This document shows positions 53,051 to 61,691 of a stretch of DNA of 64,000 bases, piece by piece. This DNA is from Noviluteimonas sp052115395 (lineage in GTDB: Bacteria > Pseudomonadota > Gammaproteobacteria > Xanthomonadales > Xanthomonadaceae). Below the pieces are notes generated by a model. The model did no database searches and had not been told where the DNA came from. It saw only the letters and a list, made by a program, of their open reading frames with translations. Every line of letters begins with the position of its first letter. Positions within the stretch are counted from its first letter, which is position 1. A program made the position numbers and the translations under genes. The DNA lies in the NCBI GenBank assembly GCA_052115395.1, contig JBFRGO010000003.1; one strand, written 5' to 3'.

Positions 53051-54307
53051 ATGCGCGCGAGCCTGTGGTGCACGGCGGTGTTGGCGACGGTGTTGCTGGC
53101 GCCGTCGCACGCCGCGCAACCGCAACGCTTCCTCGTCTTCGGCGATCCGCAGCCGAAGTCGGAAACGGACATCGATTACTTCAGGCGCGACATCGTCGAT
53201 CCGGCGGCTCCCATGGCGCAGGGGAGCGCCGCGACGATCGTCCTCGGCGACATCGCCAACGATGCGCCCGCGTTGTACCCGGGCATCCAAGGGGCGATGA
53301 AGCGCCTCGGCACTCCCGTGCTGTTCGCGCCCGGCAACCACGACATGGATGCCGGCGCCGAATCGGACGCATCGGCGCTGGGCCAGTGGCACAAGGCCTT
53401 CGGCGCGGATACCTACCTGCGCAAGTTCGCTTCGGCGAATGTCATCGTGCTCGATGATGTGATCGCATTGCCGGGGAAGACGCCCGGTTATGTCGGCGGT
53501 CTGCGGGAGGATCAGTTCAGGCAGCTCGAAGGCTGGTTGCGCGATCTGCCGCGCGACAAACTCCTGGTGTTCGCCGCGCACATCCCGTTCTTCGAGACTT
53601 CGACGGTCGAAGGGATCGAAAGCTTCCGTTCGGCCGATCGCAAGCGCCTGTTCGAATTGCTGCGTCCCTTCCCGCACGTGCTGTTGCTCAGCGCACACAC
53701 GCACAACCAGCAGCACTTCTTCCACGATGCGAAAGACGGGTGGCAGGGCGCGCAACCCTTGCACGAATACAACGTCGGTGCGGCCTGCGGCGCGTTCTGG
53801 TCGGGCGCGCCGGATGCGCAGGGCATTCCCGACGCGACGATGAGCGACGGCACACCGAATGGTTTCGCGACGATGGACGTGCAGGGCGACGGCAGCTACA
53901 CGCTCGCTTGGCATCCGGCGCGCGACCCGGCCGACACGCAGATCGCGCTGCATGCGCCGAAGGTGCTGCGTCGCGGGGCGTGGCCGGCGTGGGGCGTGTA
54001 CGCGAACGTCTACATGGGACACGCCGGCACGCGCGTGGAGTATCGCGTGGACGATGGCGACTGGATGCCGATGCAGCACGTGGCGCAGCCCGATCCGCGC
54101 CTGGTCGAAGAAAACGTGCGCGACGATACGGCCGACCGCTTGCGTGGGTTCGATCGTTCGCCGGAAGCGACACCCTCGACGCATCTGTGGCGCGGCGCGT
54201 TGCCGACCAAGCTCGATGCCGGCGAGCACGTGGTCGAAGTGCGTGCGTTCGATACGTGGCGCGGCGAGACGCGCGCGAAAACCACCTACCGCCTCGACGA
54301 GCGCTAG
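53051..54307 (+). CDS. exported calcineurin-like phosphoesterase
   Basis: A 418-residue protein with a signal peptide (LWCTAVLATVLLAPSHAA). Metallophosphoesterase motifs are FGDPQPKSETD, LGDIANDAPALYPG, PGNHDMD, AAHIPFF and SAHTHNQ, all in order. The C-terminal third matches the calcineurin-C beta domain (GRVEYRVDDGDWMPM-like segment). Periplasmic; substrate not predictable. It starts one base after the lyase stop. Confidence 0.87.
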   Translation: MRASLWCTAVLATVLLAPSHAAQPQRFLVFGDPQPKSETDIDYFRRDIVDPAAPMAQGSAATIVLGDIANDAPALYPGIQGAMKRLGTPVLFAPGNHDMDAGAESDASALGQWHKAFGADTYLRKFASANVIVLDDVIALPGKTPGYVGGLREDQFRQLEGWLRDLPRDKLLVFAAHIPFFETSTVEGIESFRSADRKRLFELLRPFPHVLLLSAHTHNQQHFFHDAKDGWQGAQPLHEYNVGAACGAFWSGAPDAQGIPDATMSDGTPNGFATMDVQGDGSYTLAWHPARDPADTQIALHAPKVLRRGAWPAWGVYANVYMGHAGTRVEYRVDDGDWMPMQHVAQPDPRLVEENVRDDTADRLRGFDRSPEATPSTHLWRGALPTKLDAGEHVVEVRAFDTWRGETRAKTTYRLDER

Positions 54308-54996
54308 AGCGCGATCTCCGCGAACGATTCCACGCGCGCGTGGCCATGCGTCGCCTCGCCGGTGCGCGGCGAGGGGTAATCCTCGCGGCGATCCAGCAAC
54401 ACCGTGCGCATGCCCGCATCGCGTGCCGCATCGAGTTCTTCGACGATATCCGACAGGAAGACGATGTCGCCCGCGTTCCCGCCGTACTCGGCCGCGATGC
54501 GGCGATAGCTGTCCGCGTCGCGCTTGTGCCCGACCGCGGTGTCGAACCAGACGGTGAACATCCCGGTCAGATCGCCCGCATCGGTGTGCCCGAACAACAA
54601 CTTCTGCGCGGGGACCGAGCCCGACGAATACACGGCCAGCGGATGCCCCGCATCGCGCCACGCACGCAGGGCCGGCGCGACGTCGGGATACAGCGGCGCG
54701 GTGAAGTCCGCATTGCGGTAACCGGCGTCCCACACCATGCCCTGCAGCGCCTTGAGCGCGGTGTGCTTGCGGTCTTCGTCGATCCAGCCCTGCAGCGTTT
54801 CCACGATCATCTCGTCGCTGCACACGCCGCCGTTTTCCATCGCGACCTGGTCGAGCCAGCGCCGCACTTCGGGATCCTTGCCGTGTTCGCGCACGAAGCC
54901 CGGCAGCGCACGACGCGCATACGGGAACAACACGTCGCGCACGAAGGAAATGCTGCTGGTGGTGCCTTCGATGTCGGTGAGGATGCGCGTGGTCAT
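54304..54996 (-). CDS. mtnC: acireductone synthase (enolase-phosphatase E1)
   Basis: A 230-residue HAD enzyme making acireductone in methionine salvage. ILTDIEGTTSSISFVRDVLFPYAR is the diagnostic N-terminus, with VYSSGSVPAQKLLFGHT and LFLSDIVEELDAARDAGM-type motifs later. It overlaps mtnD (TGATG) and is last in mtnBDC. Confidence 0.96.
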   Translation of the reverse strand: MTTRILTDIEGTTSSISFVRDVLFPYARRALPGFVREHGKDPEVRRWLDQVAMENGGVCSDEMIVETLQGWIDEDRKHTALKALQGMVWDAGYRNADFTAPLYPDVAPALRAWRDAGHPLAVYSSGSVPAQKLLFGHTDAGDLTGMFTVWFDTAVGHKRDADSYRRIAAEYGGNAGDIVFLSDIVEELDAARDAGMRTVLLDRREDYPSPRTGEATHGHARVESFAEIAL

Positions 54997-55556
54997 CACT
55001 CGCGCGCCTGCCCGGGCTCGTAGCGCGGGAAACGCGTGGCGATGTCGGCGCCCGTGAAATGCCCGACCCAACCGTCCGGCTCGGTGAAGAAGCGGATCGC
55101 GACGAATTGCGGTTCGGGCCCCATGTCGAACCAGTGCGTCATGCCATCGGGGACGGCGACCAGGTCGCCGGCTTCGCACAGCAATTCGTAGACGCGCCCG
55201 TCGACATGCAACGTGAACAGCCCTGAGCCATCGACGAAGAAGCGCACCTCGTCTTCCTTGTGGAAGTGTTCGTCGAGGAACTTCTTGCGCATTTCCGCGC
55301 GGTTGGGATTGTCGGGCGCGATGCTCACCACGTCGACCGTGCGGAAGCCGCGCTCGGAGACCAGGCGATCGATGTCGGCCTTGTAGGCGGCGAGGATCGC
55401 TTCGGGCGCGTCGCCGGCCTTCACCGGTTGCGTGGCTTCCCAACGTTCGAACGACACGTTGATCGGCTTGAGTTCGCGCGCGATCTCTTCGAGCGTGCGC
55501 GCGACGACGACCGGCTGGTCGGGATGTTCTTCTTCGAAGATGCGCAGGCGGCTCAT
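54996..55556 (-). CDS. mtnD: acireductone dioxygenase
   Basis: A 186-residue cupin. The metal ligands are in HFHKEDEVRFFVDGSG (His, His, Glu) and the later His in DGMTHWFDMG. It oxidises acireductone to the methionine keto-acid precursor, with the bound metal setting the product. The internal ATG at 55556 gives the canonical MSRLRIF start and overlaps the mtnB stop. Confidence 0.96.
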   Translation of the reverse strand: MSRLRIFEEEHPDQPVVVARTLEEIARELKPINVSFERWEATQPVKAGDAPEAILAAYKADIDRLVSERGFRTVDVVSIAPDNPNRAEMRKKFLDEHFHKEDEVRFFVDGSGLFTLHVDGRVYELLCEAGDLVAVPDGMTHWFDMGPEPQFVAIRFFTEPDGWVGHFTGADIATRFPRYEPGQARE

Positions 55557-56191
55557 CGTTGCAGTTTCCTCAGTTCCAGTTCGCAGCCGATCAGGAATTC
55601 GAAGGCTTCCAGGTGGCGGCGCGCTTCGGCCATGTCGGTGCCCCACGCGTAGAGGCCGTGCCCGTCGATGAGATAGCCCCACATCGGGCGGCGGTCGAGC
55701 AGGGCATCGACCTGCGCGGCGAGCGTATGCATGTCCTGCGAGTTCGGCAGCACGGGCACGACGACTTCGGTTTCGTGCGTGTCGTTGCCGCGGAAGGCCT
55801 TGAGCAATTCGTAACCGTCCAGTCGCAGCTGCCCCTTGCCGGCGAACAGGCGCGAGGCGATCGTCTGGTTCTGCGAGTGCGTGTGCAGCACGCAGCCGAT
55901 CTCCGGGAAGCGCTTGTAAAGCTGGGTGTGCAGCAGCGTTTCGGCGGAGGAGCGCTGGTCGGTGGCGACCGGCTGGCCCTCGAGGTCGACGACCATGATG
56001 TCGTCTTCGGTCAGGTGGCCCTTGTCGCGTCCGGAGACGGTGATGGCGGCGTGCTGCGCATCGATGCGGCGCGAGAAATTGCTGCTGGTCGCCGGCGTCC
56101 AGCCGCGCGCGGCGAGCTGCGTGACGTTGGCGATGATTTCGCCGGCCGCGCGGCGCAGTGCTTCGCGGTCGAAGGGGAGGGGGGCGTTCAT
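55553..56191 (-). CDS. mtnB: methylthioribulose-1-phosphate dehydratase
   Basis: A 212-residue class II aldolase-fold enzyme. GWTPATSSNFSRRID, TVSGRDKGHLTEDD, the zinc histidines in CVLHTHSQNQT, and LIDGHGLYAWG are typical. First gene of the mtnBDC operon. The MTA nucleosidase, kinase and isomerase steps are not encoded in the window. Confidence 0.95.
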   Translation of the reverse strand: MNAPLPFDREALRRAAGEIIANVTQLAARGWTPATSSNFSRRIDAQHAAITVSGRDKGHLTEDDIMVVDLEGQPVATDQRSSAETLLHTQLYKRFPEIGCVLHTHSQNQTIASRLFAGKGQLRLDGYELLKAFRGNDTHETEVVVPVLPNSQDMHTLAAQVDALLDRRPMWGYLIDGHGLYAWGTDMAEARRHLEAFEFLIGCELELRKLQR

Positions 56192-56218
56192 GCGGGGGAG
56201 TTTACCCGCCCCAAAGGA

Positions 56219-56242
56219 AACGGCGCGGTTGCCCGCGCCGTT
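56219..56242 (-). terminator. terminator-like hairpin after the APC permease
   Basis: AACGGCGCGG/CCGCGCCGTT with a 4-nt TTGC loop, 25 nt beyond the permease stop on the minus strand. It is followed by TTTCCTTTGG, a weak T-rich tail. Confidence 0.65.
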
Positions 56243-56266
56243 CCGTGTATCGCTTGTCGCTGGGCC

Positions 56267-57817
56267 TTACGGGCCCGGCTCCGGGCCTTCATGGAAGACC
56301 GGCGCGGCCGGGAGCACCGGGGCGTCGTCGTCCACCGGCGCATTGCCCGGGCGCATGTGGCTCTTGCGGTAGCCATAGATGTAATAGAAGAACAGGCCGA
56401 TCGCCGCCCAGATCGGGAAGACGAGCTTGGCGTCGCGCGGCAGGTACAGGAACAGCACCACGCAGCCGATGACCGACATCGGCGCGATCACCCACACCAG
56501 CGGCGTGCGGAACGGACGGTGGCGGGTCGGGTCGCTGCGGCGGAGCATCATCACCGCCAGCGACACGACCAGGAACGCGAACAGCGTGCCCGAGTTCGAG
56601 ATGTCGGCGAGCTTGCCCACCGGCAGGAACGCGGCGGCGACCATCACGCCCAGGCCCGTCATCATCGTCACGACGTGCGGGGTGTTGTAGCGCGGATGCA
56701 CCTTGCTCAGGATCGGCGGCAGCAGGCCGTCGCGCGACATGGTGAAGAAGATGCGCGTCTGGCCGTAGATCATCATCAGGATGACCGAAGGCAGCGCGAT
56801 GAACGCGGCCAGGCCGAGCAGGTTGCCGACCATCGGGTGGCCGATCATGCGCAGCACGTGCGCCAGCGCTTCGCTGGAGCACACCAGCGGCATGTTCTCG
56901 CCCGTGGCGAGCTCCCTGCAGCGGGCGGCCAGTTCCATCGAACCGGGCGAGAGCGGCGAGCCGTCGGCGGCGAACACCGGCTGCGCGCCGTAGGAACCGA
57001 TCGCACCGGCCGCCACCAGCAGATAGAAGATCGTGCACACGATCAGCGAAGCGATCAGGCCGATCGGGATGTTGCGCTGCGGATTCTTGGTTTCCTCGGC
57101 GGCGGTGGACACCGCGTCGAAGCCCACGTACGCGAAGAAGATCGAAGCGGCCGCACCCACGATGCCGGCATTGCCCAGCGGGGTGAACGGGTGGAAGTTG
57201 CTGTCCTTCATCACCGGGATCGCCAGGGCGATGAACGCGGCCAGCGCGAGCACCTTGACCGTCACCAGGAAGGCGTTGACCACCGCGCTTTCCTTGGTGC
57301 CGCGGATCAGCAGCACGGTGACCAGCAGGCCGATGAAGACCGCCGGCAGGTTGATGACGCCGCCCGCGTACGGGCCGGTCGCCAGCGCGGCCGGGATCTC
57401 GATGTGCAGGAACGAATGTTTGAGCAGGCCGACCAGGTAGCCGGACCATCCGACCGACACTGCGCTGGCTGCCACCGCATATTCGAGGATGAGGGCCCAG
57501 CCCACGAGCCAGGCGACGAACTCGCCGAGGACCGCGTAGGAATAGGTGTAGGCCGAACCGGAGACGGGCACCATCGCCGCGAGTTCGGCGTAGCACAGCG
57601 CCGCGACCGCGCAGACGAAGCCTGCGATCACGAACGACAACATCATGCCGGGGCCGGCCTTCTGCGCCGCTTCGGCGGTCAGCACGAAGATGCCGGTGCC
57701 GATGATTGCGCCGATGCCGAGCATCGTCAGCTGGAAGGCGCCGAGCTGGCGCTTGAGCGCCTTCTTCTCGGCCGTCTTCAGGATTAAATCCAGAGGCTTG
57801 ACACGCCAGAACAGCAT
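56267..57817 (-). CDS. APC family amino-acid permease
   Basis: A 516-residue transporter with about 12-14 membrane helices, of the CAT/YfnA type. GIGAIIGTGIFVLTAEAAQKAGPG in helix 1 and AALCYAELAAMVPVSGSAYTY are hallmark motifs; IFFAYVGFDAVSTAAEETKNPQRNIPIG is also diagnostic. GGGGAG precedes the ATG. It is likely a cationic or neutral amino-acid importer; no substrate-specific residues were recognised. Confidence 0.9.
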   Translation of the reverse strand: MLFWRVKPLDLILKTAEKKALKRQLGAFQLTMLGIGAIIGTGIFVLTAEAAQKAGPGMMLSFVIAGFVCAVAALCYAELAAMVPVSGSAYTYSYAVLGEFVAWLVGWALILEYAVAASAVSVGWSGYLVGLLKHSFLHIEIPAALATGPYAGGVINLPAVFIGLLVTVLLIRGTKESAVVNAFLVTVKVLALAAFIALAIPVMKDSNFHPFTPLGNAGIVGAAASIFFAYVGFDAVSTAAEETKNPQRNIPIGLIASLIVCTIFYLLVAAGAIGSYGAQPVFAADGSPLSPGSMELAARCRELATGENMPLVCSSEALAHVLRMIGHPMVGNLLGLAAFIALPSVILMMIYGQTRIFFTMSRDGLLPPILSKVHPRYNTPHVVTMMTGLGVMVAAAFLPVGKLADISNSGTLFAFLVVSLAVMMLRRSDPTRHRPFRTPLVWVIAPMSVIGCVVLFLYLPRDAKLVFPIWAAIGLFFYYIYGYRKSHMRPGNAPVDDDAPVLPAAPVFHEGPEPGP

Positions 57818-57933
57818 TTGGTTCTCCCCGGAGAGCGATTAGATGACCCCACGGGTGCCGTGAAGACGGGCGTGGGCCGCCGGCGAACATACCCCGCGGC
57901 GGCGCGGTGGCACAAGTAACATTCGGGGGCGGT

Positions 57934-57939
57934 GATAAT
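57934..57939 (+). promoter_or_regulatory. -10-like GATAAT before the NUDIX gene
   Basis: GATAAT is a 5/6 match to the -10 box, 28 nt before the ATG; the -35 region is poor. Confidence 0.4.
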
Positions 57940-57967
57940 CCGCCCCTTCCCCGCAAGAAACCGCCCC

Positions 57968-58522
57968 ATGTCCATGGACCCGAACGCCGCCGAAGCGGCG
58001 CGCCGAGCGTTGGCCGACTATCGCCGACGTTGGCTGGCTGAATCGGCGACCGTCGACCGATTCCTCGAACTGCTGGACGACGCGGAGGATCCCTTCCGCC
58101 GCGAACGGCTGGCTGGCCACTTCACCGCCTCGGCCTGGCTGGTCGACCGTGCGGGCGAACGCGTGCTGATGACGCACCACCGCAAGCTCGATCGCTGGTT
58201 GCAACTGGGTGGGCACGCCGACGGCGATCGCGATTTCGCGCGCGTGGCCCTGACCGAAGCCGAAGAGGAGTCGGGGCTGACGGGCCTGACCGTCGAGGCG
58301 GGCATCTTCGATCTGGATGCGCACGAAATTCCGGAGCACAAGGGCGTGCCGGCGCACATCCACTACGACGTGCGCTTCATCGTGCATGCGGGAGAAAACG
58401 AAGCCTTCGTCGTCAGCGACGAATCGCACGCGCTGGCATGGCGAGCGATTGCGTCGCTGCCGGACGACGAAGCCATGGATCCGTCGGTGCGGCGGATGGC
58501 TTCGAAGTGGCTGTCGCGCTGA
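57968..58522 (+). CDS. NUDIX hydrolase
   Basis: A 184-residue NUDIX protein. The box appears as GGHADGDRDFARVALTEAEEESGL (residues ~78-101), close to G-x5-E-x7-REUxEExGU but with Asp for the first Glu and Thr-Glu-Ala for REU. SAWLVDRAGERVLMTHHRKL and PAHIHYDVRFIVHA belong to the family. The substrate is some nucleoside diphosphate derivative, unspecified. It is divergent from the permease. Confidence 0.84.
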   Translation: MSMDPNAAEAARRALADYRRRWLAESATVDRFLELLDDAEDPFRRERLAGHFTASAWLVDRAGERVLMTHHRKLDRWLQLGGHADGDRDFARVALTEAEEESGLTGLTVEAGIFDLDAHEIPEHKGVPAHIHYDVRFIVHAGENEAFVVSDESHALAWRAIASLPDDEAMDPSVRRMASKWLSR

Positions 58523-58525
58523 CGC

Positions 58526-59092
58526 TTATTCGGCGCGGCCGCCGAATTCGCCGGTCGTGGTGTTGACCCAGACCTTCTCGCCGGTGCCGATGTATTCGGG
58601 AACCATGATCTCGATGCCGGTGGTCAGCTTCGCCGGCTTCGGGCGCTTGGTCGCCGTGCCGCCCTTGAGTTCGGGCGGGGTTTCGATCACTTCCATCGCC
58701 ACGCTCTGCGGCAGCTGGATGGCCACCGGCGCGTCGTCGATCAGCTGCACGTAAATGCCCGTGAGGTCGTCGACGATGTAACCGGCCGCATCGCCGATGG
58801 CGTCGGCATCGAGCGTGTACGGCGTGTAGTCCTCGTCGTCGAGGAACACGAAGGCATCGCCGTCCTTGTACGAGTACGTCGCCTGGCGGCGGCTCATGTC
58901 GACTTCGCGCAGGTCGTCGTCGCCGTCGAAACTCGCATCGAGCTTGTTGGCGCCGGGGATGCTGTACATGACGAATCGGAAACGCACGTTGCCGCCGCGG
59001 CCCTGCGGCGAGCTGCGTTCGATGTCGCGCACCTGGTAAACGCCGCCGTTGTGTTCGACGACGTTGCCTTTCTTGATGTCGTAAGCCTTCAT
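58526..59092 (-). CDS. efpL: elongation factor P-like protein EfpL (YeiP)
   Basis: A 188-residue EF-P paralogue. The N-terminal loop reads RSSPQGRGGN, placing an arginine (Arg32) where EF-P has the modified Lys34, and the C-terminal OB domain ends VWVNTTTGEFGGRAE. EfpL relieves ribosome pausing at a subset of motifs, and the loop is unmodified or acylated rather than beta-lysylated. The SDR gene lies 4 nt upstream on the same strand, so they may be co-transcribed. Confidence 0.93.
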   Translation of the reverse strand: MKAYDIKKGNVVEHNGGVYQVRDIERSSPQGRGGNVRFRFVMYSIPGANKLDASFDGDDDLREVDMSRRQATYSYKDGDAFVFLDDEDYTPYTLDADAIGDAAGYIVDDLTGIYVQLIDDAPVAIQLPQSVAMEVIETPPELKGGTATKRPKPAKLTTGIEIMVPEYIGTGEKVWVNTTTGEFGGRAE

Positions 59093-59096
59093 GGGA

Positions 59097-59867
59097 TCAC
59101 TTCGGTGCGAGGCGCGTGGCGCCGTCCAGGCGGATGGTCTCGCCATTGAGGTAGGTGTTGCCGAGGATGTAGGCGACCAGGTCGGCGAATTCGTCCGGCT
59201 TGCCCAGGCGCGAAGGGAAGGGGATCGATGCGGCGAGCGATTGCTGCACGTTTTCCGGCATGCCGTCGACCATCGGCGTCCAGAAGATGCCCGGGGCGAT
59301 GGTCATCACGCGGATGCCGAAGCGGGCCAGTTCGCGCGCCATCGGCAGGGTCATGCCGACCACGCCGCCCTTCGACGCCGAATACGCGGCCTGGCCAATC
59401 TGGCCTTCGTAGGCGGCGACCGACGCGGTGTTGATGATCACGCCGCGCTCGCCGTCGGTGCCCGGCTCGTTGTGCTGCATCAGGTTGGCCGCGGCCTTGG
59501 CCACGTTGAAGCTGCCGACCAGGTTCACCATCACGGTGGTGGAGAACTGCGACAGCGGCATCGGCGCTTCCTTGCCAAGCACGCGGCCCGCGCCGAGGAT
59601 GCCGGCGCAGTTGATCGCGACATTCAAACCACCGAGGAAGTCCTTGGCGGCGGCGACGTTGGCGACCACGCCCGCTTCGTCGCTGACGTCGGTCTTGAAG
59701 AAGATCGCGTTCGCGGCGCCCAGTTGCGCGACGGCGGCCGCGCCCTTTTCTTCGTTGACGTCGAACAGCGCGACCTTCGCGCCGTGGGCGACCAGGTGCT
59801 GCGCGACCGCGAAGCCCAGGCCGGAGACGCCGCCGGTGACGATGGCGCGGGTGGAGGACAGTTGCAT
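59097..59867 (-). CDS. 3-hydroxyacyl-CoA dehydrogenase-like SDR
   Basis: A 256-residue SDR similar to type II 3-hydroxyacyl-CoA dehydrogenase (HSD17B10-like). TGGVSGLGFAVAQHL, NCAGILGAGRVLGKE, NTASVAAYEGQIGQAAYSASKGG with Ser and YxxxK, and APGIFWTPMVDGMPE are all present. It probably oxidises 3-hydroxyacyl-CoA in beta-oxidation; the length is typical. Confidence 0.88.
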   Translation of the reverse strand: MQLSSTRAIVTGGVSGLGFAVAQHLVAHGAKVALFDVNEEKGAAAVAQLGAANAIFFKTDVSDEAGVVANVAAAKDFLGGLNVAINCAGILGAGRVLGKEAPMPLSQFSTTVMVNLVGSFNVAKAAANLMQHNEPGTDGERGVIINTASVAAYEGQIGQAAYSASKGGVVGMTLPMARELARFGIRVMTIAPGIFWTPMVDGMPENVQQSLAASIPFPSRLGKPDEFADLVAYILGNTYLNGETIRLDGATRLAPK

Positions 59868-59905
59868 GGGGAATCCCTGCGGCGGAAAAGAAGCGGGATT
59901 TTAGC

Positions 59906-61204
59906 CTATGGCGCGGGCGCGCCAGGCCCGCGGGCCACGGCCCCGTCCTTCATCACGAACACCGGATGGCGCAATGCGCCGATCTCCTGCGTCGGGTCGC
60001 CGGTGAAGGCGGCCAGGTCGGCGCGCAGGCCGGTGCGGATCGCGCCGAAGTGCGCGTCCTGGCGCAGCACCCTGGCGGCCACGGTCGTGCAGGCCTGCAG
60101 GGCTTCGACCGGCGTCATGCCGAGGCGAACCAGCCATTCGGGTTCGCGATAGTTGTCGCCGTGGCGGAACACGCCGACGTCGCTGCCGCAGGCGATCGTC
60201 GTACCGGCCTTGCGCGCACGGGCGAAGGCGGCGGCGACATCGCGCATCTCCTGCGTCGGCTGCGACTGGCCGGGCACGTAGTGTTCGAAGTATTCGCCGT
60301 AGGCTTCGGTCGCCGTCAGCGTCGGCAACCAGGCGACGTTGCGCTCGCGCATGCGGCGGAAGGTTTCGTCGGAGACTTCGTACCCATGTTCGATCGTGTC
60401 GGCGCCCGCGTCGACGGCCATGCGCACCGCTTTGTCGGTCATCGCATGCACGGCGACGGGGCGGCCGGACAAATGCGCGGCTTCGACCATCGCCTTCAAC
60501 TCCGCCGGCGTGAACGTGGGTTGCGTGCTGCCGTCGGTGCCGATGCGGTAGTCGCCATAGAGTTTGATCCAGTCCGCGCCGTGGCCCGCCTGGTCGCGCA
60601 CGGCGGCGATGCCGGCGTCGACGCCGCTGACTTCCTGCGCACCGCGCGGCAGCGCGAGGTCGTCGCGGAAGCCGCGAGGGCCGGGGCCGTAGCTGCCGGT
60701 CGCGACGATCGCCTTGGTCACGACGAACATCCGCGGGCCGTCGATCAAGCCGTTTTCGATCGCATGCTTGATCGCGACGTCGTCATAGTTCGCGCCTTCG
60801 GTGCCCAGGTCGCGCAGCGTCGTCCAGCCGGCCTGCAGCGTGTCGTGCGCGTGGCGCGCGGCGCGCAGGACGCGTTCGGCTTCCGGTTCCTTCAGGACCT
60901 GGTCGTTCCAGAGCGTTTCGTTGTACGGATGCAGGAAGACGTGCGAATGCAGGTCGATCATGCCGGGCACGAGCGTCGCGCCGGGCAGGGCGATGCGTTG
61001 TACATCGCCGGGGACATCGATGGTGTTCGCATCGCCGACGGCGACGATCGCGCCGTCGCGCACGAGGACGGCCCAGCCGGCATGCGCCGCGCCTTCGCCC
61101 GTCCACACGCGATCGGGTTGCAGCAGGTAGGCAGGCTTCGGCGCGTCCGCGGCGAAGGTCTGCAGGGACGACAACGCCAGCAACGCACCGAGCCATCCAC
61201 GCAT
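59906..61204 (-). CDS. exported amidohydrolase (imidazolonepropionase/prolidase-like)
   Basis: A 432-residue metal-dependent hydrolase with a signal peptide (WLGALLALSSLQTFAA). Ligands are in MIDLHSHVFLHPYNE, the carboxylated-Lys region KLYGDYRIG, PVAVHAMTD, IEHGYEV and ACGSDVGVFRHG. The family includes Xaa-Pro/Xaa-Arg dipeptidases and other exported hydrolases; the substrate is unknown. Its start lies 2 bp from the GNAT stop. Confidence 0.85.
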   Translation of the reverse strand: MRGWLGALLALSSLQTFAADAPKPAYLLQPDRVWTGEGAAHAGWAVLVRDGAIVAVGDANTIDVPGDVQRIALPGATLVPGMIDLHSHVFLHPYNETLWNDQVLKEPEAERVLRAARHAHDTLQAGWTTLRDLGTEGANYDDVAIKHAIENGLIDGPRMFVVTKAIVATGSYGPGPRGFRDDLALPRGAQEVSGVDAGIAAVRDQAGHGADWIKLYGDYRIGTDGSTQPTFTPAELKAMVEAAHLSGRPVAVHAMTDKAVRMAVDAGADTIEHGYEVSDETFRRMRERNVAWLPTLTATEAYGEYFEHYVPGQSQPTQEMRDVAAAFARARKAGTTIACGSDVGVFRHGDNYREPEWLVRLGMTPVEALQACTTVAARVLRQDAHFGAIRTGLRADLAAFTGDPTQEIGALRHPVFVMKDGAVARGPGAPAP

Positions 61205-61205
61205 G

Positions 61206-61691
61206 TCAGAGCTCCAGCAGGTAGAACGTGTTGCAGCCGCCGTGGCCGGTGTCGCCCATCGGTTTGTCGATGCGCCTGAAGCCGGTGCGTTCGTAAAGCC
61301 GCATCGCCGAGTCCATGCCCGACAGCGTTTCGAGATAGCAGCGCTTGAAGCCGAATGCGCGCGCCGCTTCGAGCGACAAACGCATCACTTCGGCACCGGC
61401 GCCCAAGCCGCGCAACGAAGAAAGGAAGTACATCTTGCGCAACTCGCACGTGTCGGGATCGCCGCCCTCGAGCGGTGCGACGCCGCCGCCACCTTCCACG
61501 ATGCCGTCGCGTTCGACCACCCAATACGCGCTGCGCGGCTGCGCGTAGCTGCGGCTCATCCAGTCGACTTCCGGATCGTTGATCGCGAACCCCGCGCCGC
61601 ACGCGCCGAATTCCGGCATCACGGTGCGGATGATTTCCGCCATGCGCGCATCGTCGCGCGATTGGATTGGACGAACGGACACTTCAGGCAT
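61206..61691 (-). CDS. GNAT N-acetyltransferase
   Basis: A 161-residue GNAT: VRPIQSRDDARMAEIIRTVM, the acetyl-CoA segment LRKMYFLSSLRGLGAGAEVM and C-terminal GYLETLSGMDSAMRLYERTGF-like motif. It overlaps the GGDEF-EAL gene stop by 8 nt. Substrate unknown. Confidence 0.85.
   Translation of the reverse strand: MPEVSVRPIQSRDDARMAEIIRTVMPEFGACGAGFAINDPEVDWMSRSYAQPRSAYWVVERDGIVEGGGGVAPLEGGDPDTCELRKMYFLSSLRGLGAGAEVMRLSLEAARAFGFKRCYLETLSGMDSAMRLYERTGFRRIDKPMGDTGHGGCNTFYLLEL

Noticed and set aside
55559..57787. A 742-codon antisense frame across mtnB and the permease
   Set aside because: Same artefact; the real genes have intact motifs.
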